Shown here piece after piece: positions 1 through 8,083 of a stretch of 36,997 bases of DNA. Source of the DNA: Rhodospirillaceae bacterium (GTDB lineage: Bacteria > Pseudomonadota > Alphaproteobacteria > Thalassobaculales > Thalassobaculaceae); the NCBI GenBank assembly GCA_002690995.1, contig NZGS01000118.1, positions 1 through 36,997 on the forward strand. The letters run 5' to 3'. A program made the position numbers and the translations under genes. Position 1 is the stretch's first letter; the number at the start of each line of letters is the position of its first letter. The notes beneath the pieces are model-generated. The model made no database searches, was not told the origin of the DNA, and saw only the letters and a program-made list of their open reading frames with translations.

Positions 1-106
1 GATGAACACCATCGAAATTACCGACTGCTGCTACCGTGTTCTTATCATCATTTGCTATTTCAGAGAGGCTTTTTATAACCCGAATATTATTTTTTGTATC
101 TATCAT
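1..106 (-). CDS. ribF: Bifunctional riboflavin kinase/FAD synthetase, N-terminal fragment
   Basis: Only the first 35 codons lie in the window; the gene runs off the left edge. The minus-strand frame from ATG at 106 reads M-I-D-T-K-N-N-I-R-V-I-K, then A-V-G-N-F-D-G-V-H at the edge. G-N-F-D-G-V-H is the nucleotide-binding motif (equivalent to HIGH) of the FMN adenylyltransferase domain of RibF, and a short I-R-V-I beta strand at the N-terminus is also typical of that family. RibF phosphorylates riboflavin to FMN and adenylates FMN to FAD in the cytoplasm. No other start codon is visible upstream in frame. The gene is divergent from cobO. The identification rests on one motif and its correct distance from the start, so it is good but not certain. 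Confidence 0.75.
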   Translation of the reverse strand, partial: MIDTKNNIRVIKSLSEIANDDKNTVAAVGNFDGVH

Positions 107-345
107 AATCCAACGCGATGTGTCGTCTTTATTTTCATAAATACTGAAGGTAGTAAATAAATAGCTTCAGCAATCATCAAATACATTTTGCTATACCTAG
201 TCATGAAGAAAAAAAAAAGATCTAATGCTAACAAAATTCTGTTTTTGTTGAAAATATTGCTTCAAATAAAATTTGGTAGGCTCTATTTTAGAAACGTACT
301 CAATAAGTCGTAACAACTACGTCTTTATTGAACGGAGGTTATTAA
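107..345. promoter_or_regulatory. Divergent intergenic region between ribF and cobO
   Basis: This AT-rich stretch of 239 bases must hold the promoters of the divergent ribF and cobO genes. A strong Shine-Dalgarno sequence, GGAGGT at about 334-339, sits six bases before the cobO ATG and fixes that start. I looked for the conserved B12-box of cobalamin riboswitches and did not see it. A short inverted CGTA/TACG pair lies at about 309-321 but is too small to interpret. No confident -35/-10 pair can be named. Confidence 0.4.
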
Positions 346-975
346 ATGGATAACAATGAAGGACCTGCTCAAATCGATAATAAAGCCGATCGCCACGCCG
401 AAAAAATGGCAAAAAAGAAGGCTGCACGCAATAAAATTATGGCGACCAAGACAAAAACTGGTGGCTTAACAATTTTACATACTGGGAAGGGTAAAGGGAA
501 ATCTACTGCTGCCTTTGGCATGGTTTGCAGAGCACTAGGACATGGAATGCGGGTTGGGGTAATTCAGTTTGTTAAGGGAAAATGGGAAACAGGCGAAAAA
601 AAAATCCTTGAAGCATTCAGCCATCAAGTAACCGTGCATACTATGGGGGAAGGGTTCACGTGGGACACGCAAGACTTAAATCGGGATATTGCAGCAGCTG
701 ATGCTGCTTGGAGCCAAGCTAAAGTTATGATGCAAGACTCCAGTTATTCCATGATATTATTGGACGAGCTCAACATTGTTTTGCGATATGACTATCTTTC
801 AATTGATGACGTAGTAAAAACAATAAAAGGTAAAAGAGAAGATCTGCACATAATTATAACCGGTCGTAACGCGAAAAAGGAACTTATTGAAATATCGGAT
901 CTCGTCACAGAAATGACAATGATTAAGCATCCATTTCGTTCGGGCTTTAAGGCTCAGGCGGGTATTGAATTTTAA
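346..975 (+). CDS. cobO: Cob(I)yrinic acid a,c-diamide adenosyltransferase
   Basis: This 209-residue protein is of the BtuR/CobO/CobA type and transfers the adenosyl group of ATP to the cobalt of cob(I)yrinic acid diamide (or salvaged corrinoids), making the Co-C bond of coenzyme B12. The P-loop G-K-G-K-G-K-S-T is at residues 47-54, just after a lysine-rich N-terminal extension. Further family signatures are V-I-Q-F-V-K-G-K-W after the first helix and the Walker B-like strand I-L-L-D-E-L-N near residue 145. Length matches the family. The start is supported by a strong GGAGGT ribosome binding site. It is separated from the other cob genes by a minus-strand epimerase gene, and its stop codon overlaps that gene's stop by four bases. 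There is no sign of damage. Confidence 0.95.
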   Translation: MDNNEGPAQIDNKADRHAEKMAKKKAARNKIMATKTKTGGLTILHTGKGKGKSTAAFGMVCRALGHGMRVGVIQFVKGKWETGEKKILEAFSHQVTVHTMGEGFTWDTQDLNRDIAAADAAWSQAKVMMQDSSYSMILLDELNIVLRYDYLSIDDVVKTIKGKREDLHIIITGRNAKKELIEISDLVTEMTMIKHPFRSGFKAQAGIEF

Positions 976-1871
976 TTAATATCTTGAAGTATCTGTCTTA
1001 ATCCTTCTTTGTAGGATGGGTATCGAAGATTAACCAGCAATTCATTTCTTAAACGGCTAGTCTCTAAAATCTTGCACTCACTATAAAATGAGCGGGCCAT
1101 ATCAGATAACTGGGCGTCCTCAAACTTTATTGGCGTTGGTGGTTCGACCTGTAATAATTTGCACGCATATCTTGTAACATCGCCGCTAGCACAGGGGTTT
1201 CCATCCGCTAAATTATATATTCGCTTATCATTCGGCCTTAACATCGAGGCTATAAGACTTGTTCCTATGTCGTCGACATGAATACGATTAAAAACTTGAC
1301 CCTCTTTCTCAATTATTCTGGCCCTGCCTGCCGCGACTTGTTCTATAACGCTCCTCCCAGGCCCATAGATGCCCGCAATTCTCATAATTTGGACAGAAAC
1401 GCGGGTGTCCGAGAAGGTATCTATCCATGCTCTTTCTGCCGCAAGCCTCCTTTCCCCCCTTTTTGAGATAGGCGTTGGCTCATCAAACTCAGAAGCCACG
1501 CCACCAGACCTATCACCATAAACAGCCGGCGTTGATAGATAGTTTACCCAGGTCAGAGAGGCAGCATCGCGCAACTCATCTGAATGCAAAAGCAAGGCAA
1601 TCTCGCCAATTTCGCTGGGTGGTATAGAAGCTATAATATGCGTAACGTCCGAAAATACTTTCTCAGGTTCCTTCAATGGAGTTCCTTGATCAAAGATCAT
1701 TGAGGAAATACCGATACTTCGGGCCTCAATTACCTTTTGTTCTGAACGATTTGTCCCAGACACCCTCCAACCTAATGCCATTAAACGTTTTGAGAGCCTA
1801 GTTGTTGAATAGCCTAATCCAAATACGAAGAGATGTCCTGGCTTTAAATCTTTTGTTAACTGTCGGTCCAT
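972..1871 (-). CDS. NAD(P)-dependent epimerase/dehydratase-like protein (YeeZ-like extended SDR)
   Basis: This 299-residue protein has an N-terminal Rossmann fold with V-F-G-L-G-Y-S-T-T-R-L at about 16-26, the dinucleotide-binding turn seen in YeeZ/SDR_a5-like extended short-chain dehydrogenases. A strand reading Y-L-S-T-P-A-V-Y-G-D lies near 110-119, where epimerases carry the active-site Tyr, and R-I-H-V-D-D-I-G lies near 195-202. The substrate cannot be predicted. It is transcribed against cobO, with four bases of overlap at the 3' ends, and nothing ties it to cobalamin synthesis beyond position. ATG at 1871 is chosen because the Rossmann motif starts about 15 residues later. Confidence 0.75.
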   Translation of the reverse strand: MDRQLTKDLKPGHLFVFGLGYSTTRLSKRLMALGWRVSGTNRSEQKVIEARSIGISSMIFDQGTPLKEPEKVFSDVTHIIASIPPSEIGEIALLLHSDELRDAASLTWVNYLSTPAVYGDRSGGVASEFDEPTPISKRGERRLAAERAWIDTFSDTRVSVQIMRIAGIYGPGRSVIEQVAAGRARIIEKEGQVFNRIHVDDIGTSLIASMLRPNDKRIYNLADGNPCASGDVTRYACKLLQVEPPTPIKFEDAQLSDMARSFYSECKILETSRLRNELLVNLRYPSYKEGLRQILQDIN

Positions 1872-1934
1872 GTTTGTTCCAGCCTACTGAAAGCCTCTAC
1901 ACAAGAAAATAACTCATGCTTCAGTTTAGAACAA

Positions 1935-2190
1935 ATGATACATTCTATTGCGTTACGTCTAGAGAAGCGCGAGAATGTTGTTGGTTGGGACGTGCAAGTC
2001 ACGACAATCGTAGAAGAGTCGTTTATTGATAGATCCACATCGGAGATCAATCGCGGCGAGCTAGAAGGATAGGTTCTCTTCCAGATCTTCTACAGCTTTT
2101 TTTGGGAGGGCTTATTTTGAAGAAAGCTTACGGCGCCTTGGTGTCAACGAAGGGCAAAATATTCATCCCTTTAGGGCCACGCTGCTATGA
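1935..2190 (+). pseudogene. Possible frameshifted small gene immediately upstream of cobH
   Basis: No intact gene is visible in the 315 bases between the epimerase and cobH, but the plus strand has two open stretches that look like parts of one reading frame. From ATG 1935 a frame runs 45 codons to TAG at 2070-2072. Dropping one base at 2070 continues it without interruption through L-E-G-R-F-S-S-R-S-S to R-A-T-L-L and a TGA at 2188-2190. That TGA overlaps the cobH ATG as ATGA, the coupling used elsewhere in this operon (cobJ-cobM, ccmD-ccmE). I do not recognise the protein. The frame is open further upstream to about 1860, so the true start is unclear. A chance open frame in noncoding DNA remains possible. 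Confidence 0.3.
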
Positions 2191-2834
2191 AAATTGAATA
2201 TGAAAAAAATGCCAAGGTTATTTATGAAAAGTCATTCTCAATAGTCCACAACGAGGCAGACTTAGAACGATTTAGCGAACAAGAGGCCATAGTAGCCACC
2301 AGAATTGCTCACGCATGCGGAATGCCAGATATTACCAAGCAACTCCAGTTCACCAGCAGCGCGCTTTCGGATGGTATTGCGGCCATTTTAAGAGGAGCTC
2401 CAATAATTTGCGACTGCAACATGGTAAAAGTTGGCGTTTCCATGATCGATGACTTCCCCAAGAATAAACTTCTATGTTTTCTAAACTATCCAGAAGTAAA
2501 AACTATTGCCAAAACTCGAAAAACAACGTGATCCGCCGCCCAGGTTGAACTTTGGCACAGATATATCGATGGAGCGGTCGTCGTCATAGGTAACGCGCCT
2601 ACTGCCCTCTTTAGACTGATTGAAAAAATCCGCGATGATGGTTTCAACCCTGCACTAGTACTAGGCTTTCCTGTAGGGTTCGTAGGAGCTAAAGAATCAA
2701 AAACACTACTCAACGTTTTTAACCCTACCATACAACATATTACTTTGTTAGGACGATTAGGCGGGAGCGCAATAGCTGCTGCAGGATGCAATGCACTTTT
2801 AAAACTTGCACGGAAGCACCAAGGCCATGAGTAG
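2187..2834 (+). pseudogene. cobH: Precorrin-8X methylmutase, interrupted by one in-frame TGA
   Basis: CobH moves the C11 methyl of precorrin-8X to C12, giving hydrogenobyrinic acid. The reading frame is full length (215 codons) apart from TGA at codon 115 (2529-2531). Before it stand the N-terminal S-F-S-I-V and the catalytic-histidine segment I-A-H-A-C-G-M. After it, in the same frame, come S-A-A-Q-V-E-L-W, I-G-N-A-P-T-A-L-F-R-L, L-G-F-P-V-G-F-V-G-A-K-E-S-K and L-G-G-S-A-I-A-A-A. In related CobH proteins, as I recall them, the spot is T-R-S-A-A-A, so TGA replaces an Arg codon; CGA to TGA is one C-to-T change. It is first in the operon with cobL and overlaps cobL by eight bases. It may be a recent pseudogene, a sequence error or a read-through gene. 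Confidence 0.85.
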
Positions 2835-4077
2835 GAAAGTCTGCACCCCCTGGTTGCGGGTCGTTGGGATAGGCGATAGAGGTTTAGATGGTCTCTCCAA
2901 GGAAGCAAGAGAGCTTATTAGTACGGCAGAAATAGTTATAGGTGGAAAGAGGCATCTCTCCTTGATGCCAAAAACTGCTCAGGAACATATAGTTTGGCCT
3001 AGTCCAATTAGCATACTCCTCAATAAGCTCATCGAATTCAGGGGAACAAAAACATGTGTTTTAGCTACCGGCGATCCAATGTGCTATGGCATAGGAGCTT
3101 CGCTTTGCAAAGCGTTTCCTATACAGGAAATGATTATATTACCTTCACCTTCTGCTCTTTCTCTTGCATGCGCTCGGATGGGATGGCCGCATCAAGACGT
3201 TGAGTTAGTTACTCTTCACGGCAGACCATTAGCAATACTAAGAGGTTATTTACAGCCACTCGCAAAGATAGTTGTTTTATCCAACGATGAAAATTCACCA
3301 CGAGAAGTTGCAGAACTTTTGACGGAGCAAGGATTTGGAAACAGCCAAATAACTGTTTTGGAACATATGGGTGGCTCCTCTGAAAGACGCATCGAAGGAA
3401 TAGCCAGATCATGGAGCGAAAAACCAGGTGCTGGTTTTAATACCATAGCCATAGAGATTTTAAGTTCGCCCGAGACCGTTTTAGTGACAAGGCACCCAGG
3501 ACTGGAAGATGACTTATTTATCAATGACGGAATGTTGACCAAAAAGGAGGTTAGAGCCATAACATTATCGGCTTTGCAGCCATATCCTGGAAGTCTTCTA
3601 TGGGATGTTGGAGCTGGTTCTGGCTCTGTTGGCATTGAATGGATGCGCCTAAGCCCACGTTCGTCTGCAATCGCGATAGAGGAAGACGTCGACAGAGCTG
3701 CTACGATTGTTAAAAACGCCAACCAGTTAGGTACACCTAAATTGCAGGTCATTAATGCCCATGCCCCGGAATGCCTTCTAAGCCTTCCTCGCCCCAATGC
3801 GATATTTATAGGTGGAGGTATTGCGACAAAAGGTCTTTTTGATCAATGCTGGGAATCGTTACAAGAGGGTGGCTGTTTAGTAACAAATGTTGTCACTATT
3901 GAAGGAGAAGAAATTTTGACGCGAAAACAAGCGCAACTAGGAGGATCGGTTACGAAAATAACTATTTCAAAATCAGAACCCCTCGGTAAATATAGGGGAT
4001 GGCGCTCCCAAATGCCTGTAACACAATTGAGACTGTCTAAGAATTTGGGTGAAAGAAATCAAATTAATGAAAGCTAA
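2827..4077 (+). CDS. cobL: Precorrin-6Y C5,15-methyltransferase (decarboxylating), CbiE-CbiT fusion
   Basis: This 416-residue enzyme uses SAM to methylate C5 and C15 of the corrin precursor and removes the C12 acetate carboxyl, giving precorrin-8. Residues about 10-205 are the CbiE-type tetrapyrrole methyltransferase domain (V-V-G-I-G-D-R-G-L at the start, T-G-D-P-M-C-Y-G near 81-88). Residues about 227-416 are the CbiT-type Rossmann methyltransferase (D-V-G-A-G-S-G-S-V-G near 260-269). ATG at 2827 is preferred over a TTG at 2806, because it places the CbiE start normally and overlaps the end of cobH by eight bases, suggesting translational coupling. Length and domain order are those of standard CobL, with no lesions. 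Confidence 0.93.
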   Translation: MSRKVCTPWLRVVGIGDRGLDGLSKEARELISTAEIVIGGKRHLSLMPKTAQEHIVWPSPISILLNKLIEFRGTKTCVLATGDPMCYGIGASLCKAFPIQEMIILPSPSALSLACARMGWPHQDVELVTLHGRPLAILRGYLQPLAKIVVLSNDENSPREVAELLTEQGFGNSQITVLEHMGGSSERRIEGIARSWSEKPGAGFNTIAIEILSSPETVLVTRHPGLEDDLFINDGMLTKKEVRAITLSALQPYPGSLLWDVGAGSGSVGIEWMRLSPRSSAIAIEEDVDRAATIVKNANQLGTPKLQVINAHAPECLLSLPRPNAIFIGGGIATKGLFDQCWESLQEGGCLVTNVVTIEGEEILTRKQAQLGGSVTKITISKSEPLGKYRGWRSQMPVTQLRLSKNLGERNQINES

Positions 4078-4771
4078 AATTTATGGGATCGGTGTTGGCC
4101 CAGGAGACCCTGATCTTATAACAATCAAGGCCAAACAGACACTTGCAGAAGCAAACCTCGTCGTTTACCCGGCGCCAGAAAATGGCAGCAGCATTGCTAA
4201 AAAAATTGCCGCACCACACTTTCCAAAAACCTGCGAAGAGCTGCCCGTCTATATCCCGATGTCGACAAACCGCTTCCCAGCTATGAAAATATATAAGTCA
4301 GCGAGTGAAAAAATTTTTAATGCTGTACTGGAAAATAAAACGGTCGTTATCTTATGTGAGGGCGATCCCTTCTTCTATGGCTCTTTCATGTACCTTTTCG
4401 GATTAATTAGGAAGAGATATAATGTTGAAGTAATCCCCGGGGTATCGTCTCTTATGGCGAGCGCTGCTATACTGGAAACCCCATTGGCTGCCGGCGACGA
4501 CATCCTCACCGTTCTGCCTGCCCCATTAGCAGACGACGCGCTTGAAAAACAAATAAACATGGCCGATGCGTTTGCCATAATAAAGTTGGGAAGGCATTTC
4601 TCAAGAATTCGCCGGCTTTTGGAAAAATTAGGCCTGCTGGAGAACTCTGTCTATATTGAACGAGCCACAATGAAGAATGAGCGAATTGTAAACATTGCCG
4701 ATGTAGTAGAAAGTGATGTCCCATACTTTTCTATCATACTTGTACACAAAAGAAACAAAGCATGGCTGTAA
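4067..4771 (+). CDS. cobI: Precorrin-2 C20-methyltransferase
   Basis: This 234-residue protein methylates precorrin-2 at C20 with SAM to give precorrin-3A (or the cobalt-loaded equivalent). It starts with K-I-Y-G-I-G-V-G-P-G-D-P-D-L, the first signature of the tetrapyrrole methylase fold. C-E-G-D-P-F-F-Y-G-S-F-M near 102-113 and V-I-P-G-V-S-S near 126-132 are typical of the CobI/CbiL subfamily. ATG 4067 is chosen over a GTG at 4049, since the glycine-rich motif then begins at the usual distance. It overlaps the end of cobL by 11 bases and the start of the next gene by 10, so it is inside a tightly coupled operon. Confidence 0.93.
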   Translation: MKAKIYGIGVGPGDPDLITIKAKQTLAEANLVVYPAPENGSSIAKKIAAPHFPKTCEELPVYIPMSTNRFPAMKIYKSASEKIFNAVLENKTVVILCEGDPFFYGSFMYLFGLIRKRYNVEVIPGVSSLMASAAILETPLAAGDDILTVLPAPLADDALEKQINMADAFAIIKLGRHFSRIRRLLEKLGLLENSVYIERATMKNERIVNIADVVESDVPYFSIILVHKRNKAWL

Positions 4772-6549
4772 CTGTTGTTTTAGTAGCTTCATCCTCAGGC
4801 TTAAACACTGCTCAGCAATTGGGCCGGCATTTGAGTTGTGAAGTCCATGGCACATTTGGAGCTTGTGATCTAGTTGTGCCGGATTTAAAAGCCCACCTAA
4901 ATAAACTTTTTAAAAATAAAACAACAATCGTTTTTGTTGGAGCGCTGGGCATCCTAATTCGATTGCTAGCCTCTTCAATTCGAGAGAAATCAACTGAGGG
5001 ATCTGTTATCGTGGTTGCTGAAGACGGAACCGCTGTTATTCCAGCACTAGGTGGGCATAAGGGCGCAAATGAGCTCTCATTGGAGCTGGCCGACTTTTTG
5101 GAAATTAAAGCTTCTATAACAACCGCAAGCGACCTTCACTATAACATAGCGCTTGATGCCCCACCGGACCAGTTTTATCTCGCAAATACAAGAGATTACA
5201 AATCCTTTATGAAAAATCTTTTATCGGGAGAAGAAGTAAGTCTGGACGGTTACTTACCCTGGTTAAAAAACACAGGCATTCCTGTCAGTCGTGACGGAAA
5301 GTTGAAAATCAGGAGTACCCATCTTAATGAGATAGGAAACCAATTTGAATTAATTTATAATTCAGAATCCCTCGCTGTTGGCGTTGGTTGTGAACGCGGC
5401 ACATCAGTCAACGAGCTAATTTCGCTTGTGCAAACTACACTAGAGAATAATAACTTTGCAAAAGAAAGCATAGCTGTATTCGTTTCAATTGAGCAAAAAA
5501 TGGATGAGATGGCCATAAATGCCATTGCTGATTTTTTCAATAAACCGTTGAGGTTTTTTAATTCGGTTACTCTAGAAGAGGAAACACCAAGATTAAAAAA
5601 TCCGTCAGAGATCGTCTTCAGAGAAGTTGGTTCTCATGGGGTGGCCGAAGCATCAGCTCTGGCCGCTGTAGGTCCTCATGGTGAACTTATAGTTGAAAAA
5701 ACAAAGTCACGTCGAGCAACGTGTGCCATAGCTAAAACGAAAACTCTCATCGATCCAAACTCGATAGGTAAAGCTCGCGGCATATTAAGCGTCGTTGGTT
5801 TGGGTCCTGGGAAAGCCGAATGGCTGACACCTGAAGCAAAGCGTTGTATTGAAGATTCTTCTGATTTAGTAGGGTATACCCTTTATTTAGATTTATTAGG
5901 AAGTCTGGCTACAAACAAAAAAAAGCACACCTTTAAACTGGGCGAAGAGAAACAACGAGTTATCGCTGCACTTAACCTAGCAAGCGAAGGGAAAAAGGTA
6001 GCCCTTATTTCATCAGGTGACCCTGGTATTTATGCAATGGCAAGCCTGGTTTTTGATTGCATCAGCCAAACTGATAACCTCAATTGGAAGCGGGTCGAAA
6101 TAACTGTATCACCAGGTATTTCTGCACTGCAGGCCTGCGCAGCACTTGTCGGCGCTCCAATCGGGCATGACTTTTGTGCAATTTCATTATCAAATTTACT
6201 TACACCCTGGGCCGTAATAGAAAAACGCTTAACAAAAGCATGCGAAGGCGATTTTGTTATCGCGCTCTACAACCCAACTTCAAAAAAACGGGATGGGAAC
6301 TTCCAGACTGCCCTAGGGTTATTAAAACGGTATTATAAACCAACTACTCCGGTATCTGTTGGAAAATCTCTTGGTCGACCGGAAGAGGAGGTCATCATAA
6401 CAGATTTAATGAACTTGGATAAAACGGCTATAGACATGTTATCAATTATAATAATTGGTAATAGCCAAACTAAGATAGTTGATGGAAAAATATTTACGCC
6501 GCGGGGATATTTGCAAATTTCCTCTGAAAGTCGAGTGATAGATCAATGA
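4762..6549 (+). CDS. cobJ: CbiG-CobJ fusion: cobalt-precorrin-5A hydrolase plus precorrin-3B C17-methyltransferase
   Basis: This 595-residue protein joins two enzymes. Residues about 1-330 are CbiG-like: F-V-G-A-L-G-I-L-I-R near 58-67, E-D-G-T-A-V-I-P-A-L-G-G-H-K-G-A-N-E-L near 87-105, and a C-terminal CbiG/CobE domain starting V-G-V-G-C-E-R-G-T-S at about 206-215. Residues about 341-595 are CobJ: V-V-G-L-G-P-G near 344-350 and S-G-D-P-G-I-Y-A-M-A near 416-425. CbiG opens the ring-A lactone and releases the C20 two-carbon fragment; CobJ methylates C17 and drives ring contraction. CbiG is a hallmark of the early-cobalt (anaerobic) branch. It overlaps cobI by 10 bases and cobM by four. Confidence 0.92.
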   Translation: MAVTVVLVASSSGLNTAQQLGRHLSCEVHGTFGACDLVVPDLKAHLNKLFKNKTTIVFVGALGILIRLLASSIREKSTEGSVIVVAEDGTAVIPALGGHKGANELSLELADFLEIKASITTASDLHYNIALDAPPDQFYLANTRDYKSFMKNLLSGEEVSLDGYLPWLKNTGIPVSRDGKLKIRSTHLNEIGNQFELIYNSESLAVGVGCERGTSVNELISLVQTTLENNNFAKESIAVFVSIEQKMDEMAINAIADFFNKPLRFFNSVTLEEETPRLKNPSEIVFREVGSHGVAEASALAAVGPHGELIVEKTKSRRATCAIAKTKTLIDPNSIGKARGILSVVGLGPGKAEWLTPEAKRCIEDSSDLVGYTLYLDLLGSLATNKKKHTFKLGEEKQRVIAALNLASEGKKVALISSGDPGIYAMASLVFDCISQTDNLNWKRVEITVSPGISALQACAALVGAPIGHDFCAISLSNLLTPWAVIEKRLTKACEGDFVIALYNPTSKKRDGNFQTALGLLKRYYKPTTPVSVGKSLGRPEEEVIITDLMNLDKTAIDMLSIIIIGNSQTKIVDGKIFTPRGYLQISSESRVIDQ

Positions 6550-7307
6550 CTGTCCACTTTATAGGCGCAGGACCTGGTGACCCTGAACTCATTACTGTTC
6601 GGGGAAGACGCTTAATTGAAACATGCAGCGTATGTCTATTCGCGGGCTCACTAGTGCCGAAAGAGGTCATTAGTTTCGCGCCAAAAGATGCTATTGTTGT
6701 CGATACAGCACCACTAGATTTGGACGAAATCATACGGATTATCGCAGATCAACACAGTCTAGGAAAAAATATTTCGAGGGTTCATTCAGGCGATCCCTCA
6801 TTATATGGAGCCATATCGGAGCAAATCCGGCGGCTTAAGAATCTGAAAATAGATTTCGAAATAACGCCTGGGGTACCTGCCTACGCTGCTGCAGCTGCAA
6901 CTTTGGGGCAAGAATTGACGCTCCCGGGAATTAGTCAGACGGTCATTCTGACTAGAACTTCCATGAAGTCCTCAAAAATGCCCGAGGGGGAAGAGTTGTT
7001 CAAGTTAGCAGCAACCGGAGCCACACTTGCCATCCATCTTTCAATAAGAAATTTGAGATTTATAAGAAGAGAAATAGAGCCCTATTATGGCTTAAAGTGC
7101 CCTGTTGTAATTATCTATCGGGCAAGCTGGCCAGATCAAAAAATAATCAAAACTGATATCGAGAATATGGTCGATGCGGCCCGAAGAGAAAAAATAACCC
7201 GAACGGCACTGATCCTGGTGGGCTCTGTTTTAGAAAATCAGGATTTCGAGGATAGCGCTTTATATGACCCCATCAGACCCCATCTTTTAAGAAACAAAAG
7301 AACTTAA
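6546..7307 (+). CDS. cobM: Precorrin-4 C11-methyltransferase
   Basis: This 253-residue tetrapyrrole methylase transfers a methyl from SAM to C11 of (cobalt-)precorrin-4. The N-terminus reads V-H-F-I-G-A-G-P-G-D-P-E-L-I-T-V, the classic family start. C-L-F-A-G-S-L-V-P, H-S-G-D-P-S-L-Y-G-A-I and I-T-P-G-V-P-A-Y-A-A-A-A are signatures specific to CobM/CbiF. It starts within the end of cobJ (ATGA overlap), so translation is probably coupled. It is the last plus-strand gene of the operon; only eight bases separate its stop from the stop of the convergent cobK, and no terminator hairpin is visible there. Confidence 0.95.
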   Translation: MTVHFIGAGPGDPELITVRGRRLIETCSVCLFAGSLVPKEVISFAPKDAIVVDTAPLDLDEIIRIIADQHSLGKNISRVHSGDPSLYGAISEQIRRLKNLKIDFEITPGVPAYAAAAATLGQELTLPGISQTVILTRTSMKSSKMPEGEELFKLAATGATLAIHLSIRNLRFIRREIEPYYGLKCPVVIIYRASWPDQKIIKTDIENMVDAARREKITRTALILVGSVLENQDFEDSALYDPIRPHLLRNKRT

Positions 7308-7315
7308 GCATATTT

Positions 7316-8083
7316 CTACGCTTCACCAACTTTTTTAAGGGATAATTCCACAATACCCTCTATAGAGTTGCATTTAGCGCCAAGCGGTCTCGGTGGTTGC
7401 CTAACTACTATAACGGGAAGACCCAAGGTCCGCGCCGCAAGTAATTTGGTTTTTCCAGATAACCCTCCGCTATTTTTCGTTACAATAATATCGATCTGTT
7501 CCTGCTGAAGGAGTTTCAGTTCATTATCAAAACTGAAAGGTCCCCTACCTTCAATCCATTCCGCACAAGAAAATCTCTCCAGAGCAGACGGTTTTTCAAT
7601 ACTACGGATTACAAATTTAGAATTGAGAATATCAGCGAAGTCAGCTAATCCCTTTCGGCCAACAGTCAAAAAAACTTTCAATTTCCGCGTACTGCTTAGC
7701 TCACGTAATTTGTCGGATGCCTCCGGCTGGTTATCTACCATGTGCCACTTATCGCCAATCTCCATCTTCCACTGATCGCGAACAAAATGTATTATCGGCA
7801 CAGACAATTCGTTTGATGCAAAAATTGCATTTTCTTTTATTTGAGTAGAAAACGGATGCGTTGCATCAACTATTAGATTAATTTTGTTCGCCTCTAAGAA
7901 ATTTATCAGCCCCTCTCTACCCCCAAAACCTCCAATGTGCGCTTTTCCGATAGGAAGTCGTGGTTTTTGAGTCACGCCAGCTAAACTAGTTATTATCTTA
8001 TAATTCTCAATTAGAGATAGTTTCTCAGCGATAGATATGGCATCACCAGTTCCGCCAAGTATTAAGATATTTTTACCATCCAT
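7316..8083 (-). CDS. cobK: Precorrin-6A reductase
   Basis: This 255-residue NAD(P)H-dependent enzyme of the CobK/CbiJ family reduces the macrocycle double bond of (cobalt-)precorrin-6A. The nucleotide-binding strand I-L-I-L-G-G-T-G-D-A is at residues 6-15. D-A-T-H-P-F-S near 84-90 is the conserved family motif, and V-T-K-N-S-G-G-L-S-G-K-T-K near 213-225 is the usual C-terminal signature. It follows cbiD on the minus strand with an 11-base overlap, so the two form a small operon converging on cobM. It is intact and of normal length. Confidence 0.93.
   Translation of the reverse strand: MDGKNILILGGTGDAISIAEKLSLIENYKIITSLAGVTQKPRLPIGKAHIGGFGGREGLINFLEANKINLIVDATHPFSTQIKENAIFASNELSVPIIHFVRDQWKMEIGDKWHMVDNQPEASDKLRELSSTRKLKVFLTVGRKGLADFADILNSKFVIRSIEKPSALERFSCAEWIEGRGPFSFDNELKLLQQEQIDIIVTKNSGGLSGKTKLLAARTLGLPVIVVRQPPRPLGAKCNSIEGIVELSLKKVGEA

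Noticed and set aside
107-345. Cobalamin riboswitch upstream of cobO
   Set aside because: I looked for the conserved B12-box and core here and in front of cobH and cbiD and could not find them; the regions before cobH and cbiD are also short.
1856-2050. 64-codon minus-strand frame upstream of the epimerase
   Set aside because: It overlaps the epimerase start and shows no domain; the plus strand here has the more protein-like frame.
2529-2531. Selenocysteine or reassigned-code reading of the cobH TGA
   Set aside because: The replaced residue is Arg by alignment, not Cys or Trp; TGA is the normal stop of other genes here (for example cobJ, ccmD, ccmE), and no selenocysteine-type hairpin is evident after it.
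3246-3797. 183-codon minus-strand open frame
   Set aside because: It lies wholly inside cobL, whose motifs are unambiguous, and its translation shows no recognisable domain.
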